DNA of 64,000 nt from the NCBI RefSeq assembly GCF_004193775.1, contig NC_041021.1:37769718-37833717 (forward strand), written 5' to 3'. Position 1 is the stretch's first letter; each line of letters starts with the position of its first letter. A program made the position numbers and the translations under genes. The notes below the pieces were generated by a model. The model worked only from the letters and a program-made list of their open reading frames with translations, did not search any database and had not been told where the DNA came from. Origin of the DNA: Glycine soja. Its lineage: Eukaryota > Streptophyta > Magnoliopsida > Fabales > Fabaceae. Shown here one piece after another: positions 1 through 12,269 of the stretch.

Positions 1-1428
1 TTAGACTTTTGGCAAGCATATCAATTGTCGTTGTAGGTTTCACGTTTATAAAAGATTTCATCTCCACAGGGACTTGAGTTTGCTTAATTTATTCGGATAA
101 AGATTATCAGTTCAATAGTTATGTACAAATTTAATCGAATGTCATTGGTTTTGGTTTGATTATCTAAAGATAACTTAAAGTAAAAGAATAGTAAAAATAA
201 CAAAATCACGGGAATAACGAAAATATGGAAATAACAAAAATACAAAAATAACATAATTTAGTGCATAAGAAAATACATAAATTACGAAAACGACTTAAAT
301 TAATTCAACAAAACATAAGATTAGATTTCATTGTTCATACCTTTAGTATCTTGATAAGATTAACATATATAAATCATTTTTTAACATTACTAATGCACAC
401 AAAGTTATCCCAAGTCAATTCCTTGCACTTGGAACTTAAGAGTATTTACTAAATATCGATCCCTTGCATATGAAGTAAATACCCCAACATTATAATTATA
501 TTCTCGTATTTTTTGCGATTAAGATGTTATGCTCTATTCCTAGAAATGTAATGCAAAGAGTAAAATCATTCGGTTCAAATTCTAAGATTACTTTTCAGTC
601 TCTCTACAAATTCTATTTCATGACACTAGTGATCAAATAGAATCAAACATTAGGAGTAGAATGAAATTATCAATAATGAGTAGAAAAGATTAATACATAT
701 ATAATATTAAAAGGGACACACAAGGGTACAAAGATTACATCTAATCCTTAAGAAAAACTAACCGATCATTGCATATGACACAAGACTAACAACAGAAACG
801 ACGAACAAAGTGATCTACGGTCACAACTCTGCAGCGCCTCGGTTCCACTTATCCTCTTCTTCTTCTTCTGTATTTTCTCTATGGTTTTTAGGCTGCTGGA
901 CCTTTTTTTTCTTCTTCAAACATGCATGGCTATTTATAGAAAACAACCATTGAGTGGAGGGAAATTCGCCCAGGCGAGTTGCTTGCTTAATGGTGACGAT
1001 ATCTACTTGCCCAAGCGAGTTATTTGTTTAGGGTTGAAGTTACATCTTAGCCTAGGTGAGCTGGATACTAGCCTAGGCGAATTTAGGGTCAGAAATCTTC
1101 ATGAAAATAACATTTTGTCCTTCCTTGTGGCTTTGTTTCTGGATCTACCAAACAACCATCAAAACCTGAGTGACCCCTTGGCCTTGCGTTGTAACTGGTG
1201 TCAAATGCTGCAATTTATTGGTTCCCTTTTTCCTTCTCTATAACTTACTCCGTTCTTAATTTATTGCGTTCCTTTTTTTCTATCTCTATCTCTATGTTTT
1301 TTTTTCTTTTGTTGACTTCTCTACCTCTTCGTATAAAAGTTACAAATAACAATATACATATTTTATTTTTTCTTTTTACCACTAGCAATGATAAAAGCAT
1401 TATACCCAGATGAAATTAGGGTCTGACA
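1..1428. repeat. Partial LTR-like repeat cut by the window edge
   Basis: No gene is visible. The stretch has the layout of a plant LTR: an AT-rich left part with 'tccacagggacttg' near 65, a short-lived open frame at 881-1243, repeated 'gcccaggcgag' and 'gcctaggcga' type motifs between about 965 and 1080, and a plausible LTR-type end at 'gggtctgaca' (1428). The same motif style recurs in the solo LTR at 4722-6074, so the two may be distant relatives. The left end lies outside the window, so termini and target duplication cannot be tested. Classification is inference. Confidence 0.4.
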
Positions 1429-2390
1429 ATGTCCATAGCATGGTCATAGGTTGGATTAATCACAACACAAGGGCCATTTCCCGTTTGTTTCTAAATTTTC
1501 GTATACATTTATCTTCACATTATCTGGTTGCTTTTTATGATAGATTTGTCATGATTTAAGCATTTTGAAAATATGATCAATTGCCCATTTCTTCGTGTTT
1601 TACAACCTTTATTTATATCTGTAAAAAAGTTGTTAATGGTATTCGTAGCATCAATAATCCTATATCCCATCAAAATATTATGTTAAGTATAATTGTTTAT
1701 ATTGTTTTTTTTTTCTAAATCAATGGATTATGCAATTATTGCATATGACACACGCCGTTGGTTTCCCTAATCACATGGACCATGCTAGTAAACCTTTCTA
1801 GAGGTACAAGATAATTTAGGTAGCAAAGTATATTGCAGCTAACTTGAGCTCGCCGAAATGGGAAGAGACTCTGAATATGCAGTTGAAGGAATAGGCTGAT
1901 GCGCTAGAGATATGGAATTGTTGATTACTGGATACAAAGAGCCGAGGACCTATTGCAGTGTAGTTGCATCTCCCATATAAGTCAAATGAAATAAGAGCTT
2001 GTTGATTTGGTTAAAGCTTGAGCATTCATAATTTAGGTCGAATGCTTGGGAATCATAAATAAGTTGTGGGCTAGCTAGCCTATTGAATGACATTATTTGT
2101 ACTATTTGTGTAATTTTTTTATTAAATTATTATTTATTATTAAAAATTTACGATAAATTTGGATCAGAACGAAGTACTTGAGTAATTTGGTAATTTTCAC
2201 AAAACTGGTGGTTGATCACGATACATAAGTTGTCTGACATTAAATTTGTTTGGTTGAACTTGGTTGTCATTTCGCCACGTTCAAACAATTCTCATCTTTT
2301 TGGAAATCACGACACACGTGGTTTCATGTACATCACACAAGTTCCTTCTCATTTGACCATATAACAATAAAGCCACGATCTTTGCTTCTC
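1429..2390. other. Gene-free AT-rich spacer
   Basis: I see no gene, RNA or clear repeat. Open frames are short and show no recognisable protein. The stretch ends where the terminal sequence of a Mutator-like element begins. Confidence 0.5.
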
Positions 2391-3174
2391 ATTTGTTGGT
2401 GGGTGTTGCTTTGGGCACCCAACATTTTTGTAGGGACACCCAACAACCAAGATGAGAGAACTCAAATGCCCTTCACCTTTTCTCTATAAATAAAAGCAAG
2501 TGACTCGTTCGTACGAGTCATTGTTCATTATCGTTTACGCTTCTCCTCTCCTTCGTTGATGCTTTTTCTTCCTTGCTTCTTCTTCGCTCCCTATTCTCTG
2601 CTATTCATTGTCTTTCGCTTCGAGGGGGTTTGTGATCTTCTCCATTTGCGCAACAAGCTTTTTCTTCTTCTTCGTTGTGGTTTCTCACCTTCTTCTCCAT
2701 TCATTGGCATGACACATTTCTATTCTCCTTCGAGGTAAGTTGTTCTCTATCATTTTTTATTTGTTTGTGCATTGTTTTGTTTGAATCATTGCATTTTGGT
2801 TGTTGGTTGTCAACGACGGTAGCTATTTTTGCATTTTTTTCGGTGACTGCATGAAAATGACATTTTTTTAACTGTTGGACATACATAATTCGTATGACCC
2901 ATTAGATTACTGATCTGTATGGTTCATATGGATATGAACCATACACATCAATAATCCATATGGCATTTTAAAAAAATTCTATATTTATATTTCTGATTTA
3001 TTTTTGAATTTGTTTTGTAATGTAATTTTTTGTGTATATTAGCACTAGTTTTAGCAATTTTATATGTATTGATTTAGTGATATAAAAACAACACAAAAAA
3101 ATTAGTTTAGTAATTAGATTGATAAAAAAATTATAATAAATATAAACAAATTTGGAAATAGCAATATTGTAATA

Positions 3175-3740
3175 TTGAATTTTTTTAACTTTTAAAAAAT
3201 ACTGAAATCAATATTTAAAAGATATTAAATTTGTTGGTTTTAAAACATATTGAAACCAAAATTTAAAATGATTTAAATTTTTTAATTTTAAAAAAATGTT
3301 GAAAGCAAAATTTATAACATATTAAAAATATTCGTTTTAAAAAATGATTGAAACCAAATTTTAAAATATTTTAAATTTGTTGTTTTTTTAAAATTATTCA
3401 AACCAATATTAGAAAGATATTAAATTTTTTAGTTTTAGAAAATATTGAAACCAAAAGTTAAAATAATTAAAATACTATTAGTTTTAAAAAATTGTTGAAA
3501 CCGAAATTTAAAATATATTAAATTTGTTAGTTTTAAAAAATTGTTGAAACCAATATTTAAAAGATATTAAATTTGTTAGTCTTAAAAAATGATTGAAAAC
3601 AAAATTTTAAATATTTTAAAATTGTTAGTTTTAAAAAATTGTTGAAACAAAATTTTAAAATATTTTTATATTGTTAGTTTTAAAAAATTGTTGAAACCAA
3701 AATTTAAAATATATTAATTTTGTTAGTTTTAAATTTTTTT
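3175..3740 (+). repeat. Minisatellite of about 50-bp units
   Basis: About ten diverged units run head to tail. Each contains the core 'gttttaaaaaattgttgaaa' (or near variants) followed by an AT-rich 'ccaaaatttaaaatat' block. Starts at 3481 and 3530 give a period near 50 bp. The array stops directly before the splice-acceptor-like 'ttttttgcag' of the MAIN-LIKE remnant, so it probably lay in that gene's 5' intron. Copy number and period are counted by eye. Confidence 0.75.
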
Positions 3741-3746
3741 TTGCAG

Positions 3747-3890
3747 ATAATAGTTAGAATTAGAGGTCTCGAACAAGATTTAGACCGAGGAATAGGAGAA
3801 GCCCTTGGGAGGAGAGAGACCACTGATGATGATAATGATGCCCCGAGCGGCGAAGGCCTACCGCATATGCCCGTAGGTAGGGACAAGAGA
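3747..3890 (+). pseudogene. MAIN-LIKE (plant mobile domain) exon fragment inside MULE
   Basis: After an acceptor-like 'ttttgcag' (ends 3746) the frame reads VRIRGLEQDLDRGIGEALGR, which matches the arginine-rich start of transposon-borne MAIN-LIKE proteins. The expected initiator ATG is ATA at 3750-3752. From about 3840 the family's RRRPTA-type stretch is found only in another frame (RRRPTAYARR, then a stop), so there is also a frameshift. Only the first 45 or so residues remain. MAIN-LIKE genes act in the nucleus in genome stability and silencing, but MULE copies like this are usually transposon cargo. It cannot be functional. Confidence 0.6.
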
Positions 3891-4342
3891 CCCATATTAT
3901 TTAAGTTAATGTAATGTAATGTTTAAATTGGTGTCTTTTAGCTAATAGAACTTGATGTTTGTTATTTTCAAAGTACTTATTTATGTCCTAACTTTTTAAA
4001 GTTATCTTAACAAAGCAACATAATTAGTGGAAATAACATGCATAATGTAACAAAATGTCAACAAAATAATTATTTACAGAAACGTTAGTGGAAATAACAT
4101 ATCTTATGTTCATTTTTCACTTAAATCAACAAATTCGATTTTCAGCCTTGACAAATTTGTGTAACGTTGCATTCTACCTATGTATGGGATGGGTCACTAC
4201 TTTGCTTGATAATGATAATATGTATTCCACAACGCCAATGGTGATAAAGGACAATGGTCTTATAAAAAACCTGTTACATAACCACAAACAATTCAATATA
4301 AAATAACCAATAACATTGTCAACATTTATACTAACATAATTA

Positions 4343-4721
4343 TTATGCAATTACCTGAACAAAATGATTTTCATACACATAACCAATGCATATTACGCGA
4401 TGCATAGAAAAATCTGGTGGTGGTTGACTTCTAAGAGGAAAAAATGTCATACTTTGTTGTGATGAAAGAGAAACAACGATCACGTTGTATAGTGAAACAA
4501 TGACATATCCCATATTCGTAATATTCATCCACTTGTCTATGATAACTACATGTAACAAACAACAAATAGAGGTTACTTAAATGTTATTTTAAGAAAAAGT
4601 GACATAACAATAAATTTACGCATCATAGATAATCCATCAACAAGTAGGAAACACTTTAATTCCTCAAATCTCTCTATGCCACCAAGCAGGTTGATATATT
4701 CTTCCGATCAGCTAGTGAGTT
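4343..4721 (-). pseudogene. MULE transposase C-terminal (OTU) remnant, distal block
   Basis: Read on the - strand, this continues the OTU-containing transposase interrupted by the solo LTR. Around 4560-4715 the frame gives EEYINLLGGIERFEELK and LLVDGLSM, with an in-frame TGA just upstream. At 4343-4558 it gives KWMNITNMGYVI and QQSMTFFPLRSQPP, then CIGYVYENHFVQV, the family's conserved C-terminal block including the histidine expected near the end of an OTU fold. The two parts are not in one uninterrupted frame. Similarity is from memory of soybean MULE proteins. Confidence 0.65.
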
Positions 4722-6074
4722 TGTTTCGCCCCCGTACTACTTGTTAAAATTGGTGATGCGAAATCTAACCGACAAGTGTACCGAGTCGTGCAAGTAATAA
4801 TAAAACGGTAAGAACCGAATATCGAACTCAGGAAACTTGTTTTATTTGGTAAAGCATCATTCGATAGGTAGACATGTGTGTAAAGAATTGATTGTCATGA
4901 ATTAAAAACAAATGTGATTTCTATTCTAATTGAAAACAATAAATATGAGCAAGTGGATGCAAAAACAGATATGTAAAAGCGTTGGGTCCTCCTACTGAGA
5001 TACTTGATGCAATTAAAAGTATTTCTCTACTTAAGGTTATTTTTGTGTTCTATGCTGAAGGCTATAATACCAAACACCGATGTCTCGTGAGTTTGGATTA
5101 ATTCAAATTAAGCTTCGTTCTCAGACGTCTCTTGTTGAACATAGCCTAACTGAACAACATTACGACTACAACATAGTAAAAACTAAATTACCGCACTTCG
5201 TGTCCAGACATACGATAACTTAGCCCTGTCCTATCTAGTTCTAAGGATGCAATACATTTTTCAATCCTAAAGCTCCTAAGAACACATACAAATGGGTGAT
5301 CAAGCCACAAGCATGCGATAATAAAGCACAGATAAAAATAATGAACACATAAGACAACTTTAAATAGATAGGATAAGAGTTTACATCAAGTACTTAGCAG
5401 AATTCCCCAACAATGGGTTTAGCCTTCCATCACAAGGAAGCACCTTTTACAAGCAGGATAAGGGTTTGAGAGCAACTCACAGATACGCAGTGGGGAAGAT
5501 GTCTCCTCCACCTCTAAGGACCAAAAACTCACTCAAAAACCTAGAATCTACCTAAAAGCTAAGGTTTTTGCTCCCTTGCTCTGTTCTACGTCTCTATTCT
5601 CTGTTTTTCTCTATTCTCCACCAAGCTCTTCTCTCTTCTTTCACTCCAGGCTTTAAAAAGGCCTTTCTGACCTCAACGTTGCGCTTAGCGCCATTTTTGC
5701 ACTTAGTGCGAGTAAGTGAACATACGTTGAGCGAGCTGGGCGCGATTAGCGCAGGAAGAGACAAACGTCTCACTGAGCGAACTGATGATGCGCTGAGCGA
5801 GAAGATGCTTCTCAGATTCTTCTATAGATTCTCCCAACTCGCTAAGCGGGTTGAGTGTCTCGCTTAGGCTGCTAGCCTTCACAAAATTCATCATTTTTAC
5901 CTGAAATTTAAGTTGAAACACATTAAATTCAAAATGTTGGGCATTTCTACTAAACAAAACTAAACTAAACCTAAAAATATGTACAAACCTACAAAAAGAA
6001 CCATAAATTGGGGAAAAGACAAACATTTTATAACACTTTTGTATACAAAAGTTAATCGTAAATGACGACTAACA
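4722..6074. mobile_element. Solo LTR (1,353 bp) with TG...CA ends and 5-bp target duplication
   Basis: The element begins TGTT (4722) and ends AACA (6074), the canonical LTR termini. It is flanked on both sides by 'gagtt' (4717-4721 and 6075-6079), a perfect 5-bp target-site duplication. The flanks are the two halves of one MULE coding region, so the boundaries are confirmed independently. It carries no retroviral-type coding sequence, as expected for a solo LTR left by recombination between the two LTRs of a full element. It contains a run of 'gagcg' and 'gcttagcg' motifs between about 5685 and 5870. Orientation and superfamily cannot be set from the sequence alone. Confidence 0.85.
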
Positions 6075-6079
6075 GAGTT

Positions 6080-6560
6080 CTTTATGGAGATGGTTGTGCA
6101 CCAATGACCACAAATTTTCACCCATACCTAATAAGGCAACCATTGCACAATAATCACAGTTGTCATCCGCTTTGACATCAATAATGTTTTTAATAGAATC
6201 CTGGATGTACGGATGAAATTGATCTAACATGGAATATTTGCTCTCTGTATTGGTTGCTCATATGATGATGCACTACATTTTGCAGAAGAATTACTATTAT
6301 TTTGCACAGAGTGTAACACATCAACATACTCCCAGTAAGACAGATCATGTTTTGTTGACTTTTGTTGTTTGGTCAACGGTTTTTTTGGAGCACCTTTAGT
6401 CTTCACCCTTTTTGGAGGAGGACACATAAAGTTCAGATCAGGATAAATAATTTCTCGAAGTTTTGTCTTCAAATGTACTTTGCCACAAACATCGAGCTGC
6501 TCAAATCGCTTCAATATGATTTTCATCTCCTCAGCCTCACATAACCCTTGATATGAAAAA
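6080..6560 (-). pseudogene. MULE transposase C-terminal (OTU) remnant, proximal block
   Basis: Read on the - strand, the frame includes LKRFEQLDVCGKVHLKTKLR, then PDLNFMCPPPKRVKTKGAPK and SYWEYVDVLHSVQNNSNSS, the spacer between transposase and OTU domain in soybean-type MULE proteins. After a frame break it gives MLDQFHPYIQDSIKNIIDVK, then ADDNCDYCAMVALLGMGENL. In OTU proteases the catalytic motif is D-G-N-C; here the glycine is aspartate and the following residues are changed, so the protease site is degraded. The block ends at the solo LTR insertion. Confidence 0.7.
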
Positions 6561-7240
6561 CTGAGCCTATGCCAAAAAAGTGGAAAGGCCCACAAGGAAG
6601 CCCAAAGGCACATTTAGCGCAAAGTCAGCGTGAAAAGTAAGCTACATTGGGCCTATAAAACGAGTTGGAAGCAGAAGAAAAAGAGACACTAAGTCCTAGA
6701 GCTATCCAAAGCCTTAGCATATCCCTTAGGGGAAACTCTCCTTCTTTAGTCATTCCTCCCCTTCTTTCTTCTAGTCATTCAGTCCTTTCTTCCATCCATA
6801 TTATCCCTTGAAGTGTAAAGTCTCTCATGGCTATGAGAGGCTAAACCCCCTCAATTGGGAGCCTAACAGCCAACACCCTTGTAATGTAACTGTTCTTATT
6901 ATCTATTAAATGCAATTTCTATTTCTATTGCTTTTTTTCTTCTTTTCATCTTTATTGTATGGCCTGATCTCCCATGCATTAGTTTTAGGGATTATACATT
7001 GAAAAATGGTAATTTCTAACGAACTAAGAAAGGGCATCTAAACAATTCATTGCTAGGGGTAGAGTGACTTTGTTTTTGCCTCTACATACATCTCCATACT
7101 TAATGCGATTTACTATTCAATCTTTGCAACAAGATTTGGGAGAGAGAATAGATAAATTAGACTCAGGTCAACGAAGTTAGAAAACCTTTCAATTATAGGG
7201 CCTAACTAAAGGATTTTCTTTCTACATCGTGCAAATTTCT
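6561..7240 (+). repeat. LTR-retrotransposon fragment (LTR 3' region)
   Basis: A GC-richer stretch with 'gggcctataaaacgag' near 6650 (TATA-like), a purine-rich leader, 'gaggctaaaccccctcaatt' near 6838 and 'ccttgtaatgtaactg' near 6880 followed by a T-rich tract. I recognise this order as the promoter-to-polyadenylation part of a Ty3-type soybean LTR. It abuts the broken end of the MULE at about 6560, which suggests insertion or a joint deletion. Exact termini and target duplication were not found. Confidence 0.45.
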
Positions 7241-10200
7241 TTTACACCCAATTTTTTTGAACTTTTCAAAATTACCCCCGCTAATAAACATATGTATTCG
7301 CAATCCATATGCCCTAATTTTTTTTTTAAATATTTTTAATGTTTTTTTAATAAATTTAATTATAGTTTTTTTTATAATTATTACATTAAGTTTATTTCTA
7401 TTTTTGGTCTTATTACAAATAATTTTGATTTAATAATGTATTTTTTATATAAATAATTTTTTTAATAAAAATCATAAATTTAATAAAAATAATTATATAT
7501 GTTAAAAAATTAATTATTAGATCAAAATTAATTATCACAAAATTTATTATGTAAATTTATATGTGAATTAAATATATATTAAAAAATTTAATATTATATA
7601 TAATAACATTAATTATTTTATATCATAATTAATCTATTGATTAAAATCTCGTGCTAAAAACACATCTACTAATCATATTAACCTGTCGTGTTTGATTTTT
7701 ACAAAAACACTAGAGAAACTAGTTTCCATTATGTATAAAGCCGAGACTTTGTGCCTAGCTGTCTTTTCATGTTTTTTTAATAAAAGATAGTAGATAGTTT
7801 CAAAGCGTGTGAAAGTAATTATAAGAATAAAATAATAATTTTATAAATGTAATTATAAAAATAAAATAAGTAGAAAAATATATATACTAAGATACTGTTA
7901 TTCCTTTTATATATAATTATAGATATATACATCTTATTAACGATATTTGAGAGGTGGCATGTGGGACAATATGTTTAAATGCATGTTACATCTAAGTGAT
8001 ATTGAATTCAAGATTATTTCTTTTAAAAAAATAAAATTTTTTTACTGCAAAAAACTTTATGAATACTAAAACCAGTAAAAAAAAGTAGAGGATCAAAAGA
8101 TTCAAAACCAAACTTAGCTATAGTCAGATGAATTTAACCTATTTTATCCAAAAATAATGATTTTTTTAATTAATTTTTTTTGTAGAAATTTTGAAAATAA
8201 GCTTTTTTTATTTACCTAAAAATAAGCGTTTTCAAGAATTTGGCTCTTAAAATTAGCACCATGCATTCATTTGGTCTTTATTCTTTAATATTATAAATAT
8301 ATAAAATTAGTCCTTTAATTTTATGCATATTCTGTTAAATACTTTAGTCCATTGAATTTGACATCGTTGATTCACTTGGTTTTTATTTTATTCACAAAAA
8401 TTAAAGATAAATACTAAAAAAATTTATAACAACTCACATTATATTTTATCAATTGAACTAGACTCTTTAATTTTTACTTATTTGAAAATTAGACAAACTA
8501 GACTTTTTTATTTTTTAAATTAAACTAAAACTAATAAGTTAAAAATAAAATCAGTTCTATTTTAGATATATACACAAACTAGAGATGTGACTGAATTGTG
8601 CCAATCAATCATGAACATGTCTAATTCAATCAAATTCAACCCAATAACATTTTTTATGAGGTTGAGTTGAATTTTTCTTAATATACCCACTTAAAATTAA
8701 ATTGGACAACATTTTCATGAATTTCAAATCCAACTCAAGTTGACTATTGTGTTAAATATATAACAAAAAAATAATAATTATGTAATTATTTTTATATGTT
8801 GTATGTGAGAAATTGTGAATAATAAAAAAGTAAAAAAAAAAACGAAAAAAAAGTAAACTCTTACTCTCATTCTCTTGCAAGTCACAACAACTTATTTTGG
8901 CTTTGAAGATTGAGTCCATATAATAATTATGAGCTATAAAACAAATTTAATGATTGTATTGAATACTAAGTATGAGTTTTAAAACAATGAGGCTACGAAT
9001 ACTAGCAACTAGCTTATTAGAACAAAGAAGCATTATTAAATTACTTATTTTGAAGTGTTTTTTTCGTTAAAAAATTGACAATTTTTTTTAATTACTCAAT
9101 CAGTTGATTCAATCCTTAGAAATAGAGATCTCTAGGCTGAACCGTTTTTTTTTAGAGATTTACCTCAATGTCCACTAGATTAAAAAATATATATATATTA
9201 ATATAAAAAAGTATATAATCACTTATATAACAATATTTTCATTATTTTTCTTTATCACATTATCAATCTTATCTCTTATTTTCCCCTCTTTTCATTCGTA
9301 TATTTTTCTTGTTTGTAAAGAAAAACTTATATCATTTTCACGTATAAACAAAATTTCTATAAAAAAGACTCAAAGGACCGACTATTAAGGATAAATGGTG
9401 AACTTGAATTAATGAATTATCATAATATATACTTCAATAGATAGTTAGTTGTATTGACCAAAATAAAGACTAATTAATTCTCAACAACGGTTCCTAAGTA
9501 TTAATTCCATAAACTCGTAACTGGAGCATATAGGTAGGCAAGTGTGATATAATGTTTGATGTATACTTCTTTTAACATGTGCTCTCCTTAAAAGGAGAAA
9601 TCAGATTTACTCTTAAAAATAAAAATCAACGAACAAAAGCTAACAAATTACTATAATTTTTCAAAAGTTAAACGAAAAAGTTGTATTTTTAAAAAAGAAA
9701 ACCAGCTTTAAACCGTTTAGCCTATCTGTTGACGAATACAACGTTGAAGAGTAATAGATGAACGGAAAGCTTTCTCATAAAACTCTCAGCCTTCACAATA
9801 TCTTTTAAAAATGTTGAGATTTTTTGAACTGTGTAAAGCAATTGATAGGAAATATCAAATAACTAAGTTGGGAAAAAAAATCAACAACTTTTTTAATGCC
9901 CTGTTGGCCACAAAAAAGTTGATGTGTTACATGCTCGATTGACTTTTTATTGTGTTACGTACTTATTTCTCATTTGTTTTTTTAGATTGGTCAACGTTTG
10001 TTAGTGAAAAAAATTTAAATCCATAACTTCTCTTCTCCCTCTAGTCGTGAAATCAATTTTATAACTCATTTGTGAGTTGCCTACCAGGTACCTGCATTGA
10101 TATATTTTTTTATGCTTAAGTAAAATAATATCACAGTAGCAACGCACATGAAGACGTGTCGTAGCTAGTTTTGGTCTTGAGCTAGATCATGTTATGGCCA

Positions 10201-10386
10201 CGACACATTATCCTCTCTCGAGCTGAGTTTGAAACTAAGGTTCGAATCCTTATCAGCATTTGGGTGTGTCACCTCCACACTCCACTATCCCTTGGTGCAT
10301 GCATGATGAAGTTCCCCTATGTTATGTCATTGTCCCACTCCCACGCCAACTTCTGTATATGCACTAGTGTTACATTATCTTGATAG

Positions 10387-10437
<51 letters not shown>

Positions 10438-11185
10438 GTGTTGCTAACTAAATACACAAATATTCGGACTTGTTACTATAAACTTGGTTTCGAAAATTTC
10501 AAATTATTAATCCATTAATACAAATTAATTAAATGGGAAAAATAAAAAGAGAATCTTGTTGTGATATGGATTTCTTCGGTCATTAAATTTATGTCTTCAT
10601 ATATCATAATCATTTTATGAGAATTCAAACAGTTCCGTTTTTGATTTTGAAACCCGCATTAAAATTTAAGTCGTTCGATTTATCATCTTCAATCATTTCA
10701 ATATCTCGAATGAATCGATCCTTGCGCTATTTTTCTTTACCACCTTGTTAGTATTTTCTTCTTTCTTCTCATCCTTAACAGCCATTTTTCTTTCTTTACT
10801 TAAAATACAGTGATTATTTAAGAAAGTCTCATTTTATACTCTAATAACCACCATTAGAGTAAAAAATAAATATTACAGAGTTTACAGTAACTCCTTATAT
10901 TATTTAATCAGATGGACTAGATCTCCTTAATTAATCACCACTATTTAATTAAATAAGATAACTTTAATTATTTAATTTACTGTTATTCCTGAGCAATAGT
11001 TTTTTTTATAGAAAAGTTGTTTTATTTTCACTTTAATTAAAATAAATATTATCTTATTTTCACTTTATTTATTTATTTCAAAATGTATAGAAAATAATGA
11101 AAAAACATAATAAGCATATTTTTATTAATTTATAGAATTTTTTTTAAAATAAAAACAATATTGAAAATTTGACATTTTTATAATT
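7241..11185. other. Gene-free AT-rich spacer
   Basis: I see no gene. The sequence is very AT-rich with many homopolymer and TA runs. 8580-8770 contains a weak TE-like stretch ('gagttgaat', 'caattcaacc' motifs). A tRNA-B-box-like word at 10233 was examined and rejected. The one clear feature is the microsatellite at 10386-10434. Confidence 0.5.
10386..10434. repeat. (AC)n(AT)n compound microsatellite
   Basis: A run of about nine AC units passes directly into about sixteen AT units. It is a simple tandem repeat likely to vary in length between individuals. Confidence 0.9.
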
Positions 11186-11188
11186 AAA

Positions 11189-11700
11189 ATAAGGTTTAAT
11201 TACTGATTTTGGTTCCTATAATTTTAATATTTGTATCTTTTAGTTCCTACAGTTTTAAAGTGATTTTTTTAGTCTTATAGTTTACATTTCAATTCTCTTG
11301 TAGTCTCTGAAAGTGATTTTTTTAGTCCTTATAATTCACATTTTAATTTTCTTTTAGTTCTCATAGTTTGAAAGTGATCTTTTTAGTTCATATAGTTTAT
11401 ATTTTAATTTCCTTTTAGTCTTTTCCATCAAAATATCAGTAATATTATCAATTACAATTAATTACAAAAATATTAACATGTAATTCGTAACTAATTTATG
11501 ACAAGATAATTTCTAATAAAAAAATAGTTGATAATTTATAATTAATTTGTAACTAATTATTTTTATATTTTTTTTAATAAGGACTAAAAAGTAATTAAAA
11601 TATAAAATATAAAGACTAAAAAAATTACTTTAAAACTATAAAAATTAAAAAGTACGAATCGTGAAACTGTAGTGACCAAAATGAGTAATTTAATTTTAAT
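11189..11700. mobile_element. Foldback (MITE-like) element
   Basis: The left arm starts near 'taattactgattttggtt' and the right arm ends near 'accaaaatgagtaattta', its approximate inverse complement. The left arm has internal repeats of a unit like 'gtgatttttttagtc' (near 11263, 11312 and, diverged, 11373), also found inverted on the right ('gactaaaaaaattac'). It has no coding capacity. A target duplication was not convincing, so the superfamily is open; the style matches MULE-derived MITEs. Confidence 0.55.
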
Positions 11701-12269
11701 ATATATATATATATATATAAGAATGACCCTTGAATTTCCGCTTTTGTTATACTCATAATTAAACACTATGTTTTTTCACTATCAAATCATTATTAATTAG
11801 AAGGAAGAAAATTAGGTAAAATTCAGAAACTACATTAAATTGAGATTTTGTGAAATTACATAAATATTTTTTAGGCTTGTGCTTTTTTTTTTTTTTACTT
11901 TTTGACGAATTTTACCCTCAATAAATTAATTTGATGTATTTTCCTTCTAACTTTTAAGAAATTTGCATAATTGTAATTTTTACCTCCAATTTTAATTTTC
12001 TTTGGCAAATGTTTCTTCCAATTTTTGTACTTATTAAAGAATAAACAACATAAGATTAAATTAGTAAGTTTCTTAAAAGTTGTAGATAAAATATAATAAA
12101 TTAATTTTTTGAGGGCAAATTGTGTTAAAAATTAAAAAGATGAAGATAAAAAAAATATAATTAAGCCTATTTTTTATTTTATTTTCTACTCTTACACTAA
12201 TTTTCCTTAATTTTCAAAAAATATATTCTGATAATTTTTTATACTATATTAACCTCCTTTAATTATTTT

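Larger units (their letters stand above)
2391..6560. mobile_element. Decayed Mutator-like element with MAIN-LIKE and OTU-transposase remnants
   Basis: Three pieces support one old MULE. The left end (about 2391-2455) has an internal inverted motif, 'gggcacccaac' followed by 'gggacacccaac'. A + strand exon remnant at 3747-3890 resembles the N-terminus of MAIN-LIKE (plant mobile domain) proteins. On the - strand, two blocks (6560-6080 and 4721-4343) encode the C-terminal part of a MULE transposase with an OTU-like cysteine protease domain. The blocks are separated by a solo LTR. The N-terminal transposase, its DDE catalytic core and the right terminus are missing; at about 6560 the sequence passes into an LTR fragment. 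The element is dead. Family assignment comes from remembered protein similarity. Confidence 0.65.

Noticed and set aside
881..1243. 120-codon open frame near the left edge
   Set aside because: It lies across repeat motifs of an LTR-like sequence, with no recognisable domain or splice context.
10233..10243. tRNA-like B box 'ggttcgaatcc' with a 5-bp TAAGG/CCTTA stem
   Set aside because: No matching acceptor stem, anticodon arm or well-placed A box could be folded around it; at best a tRNA-derived SINE relic.
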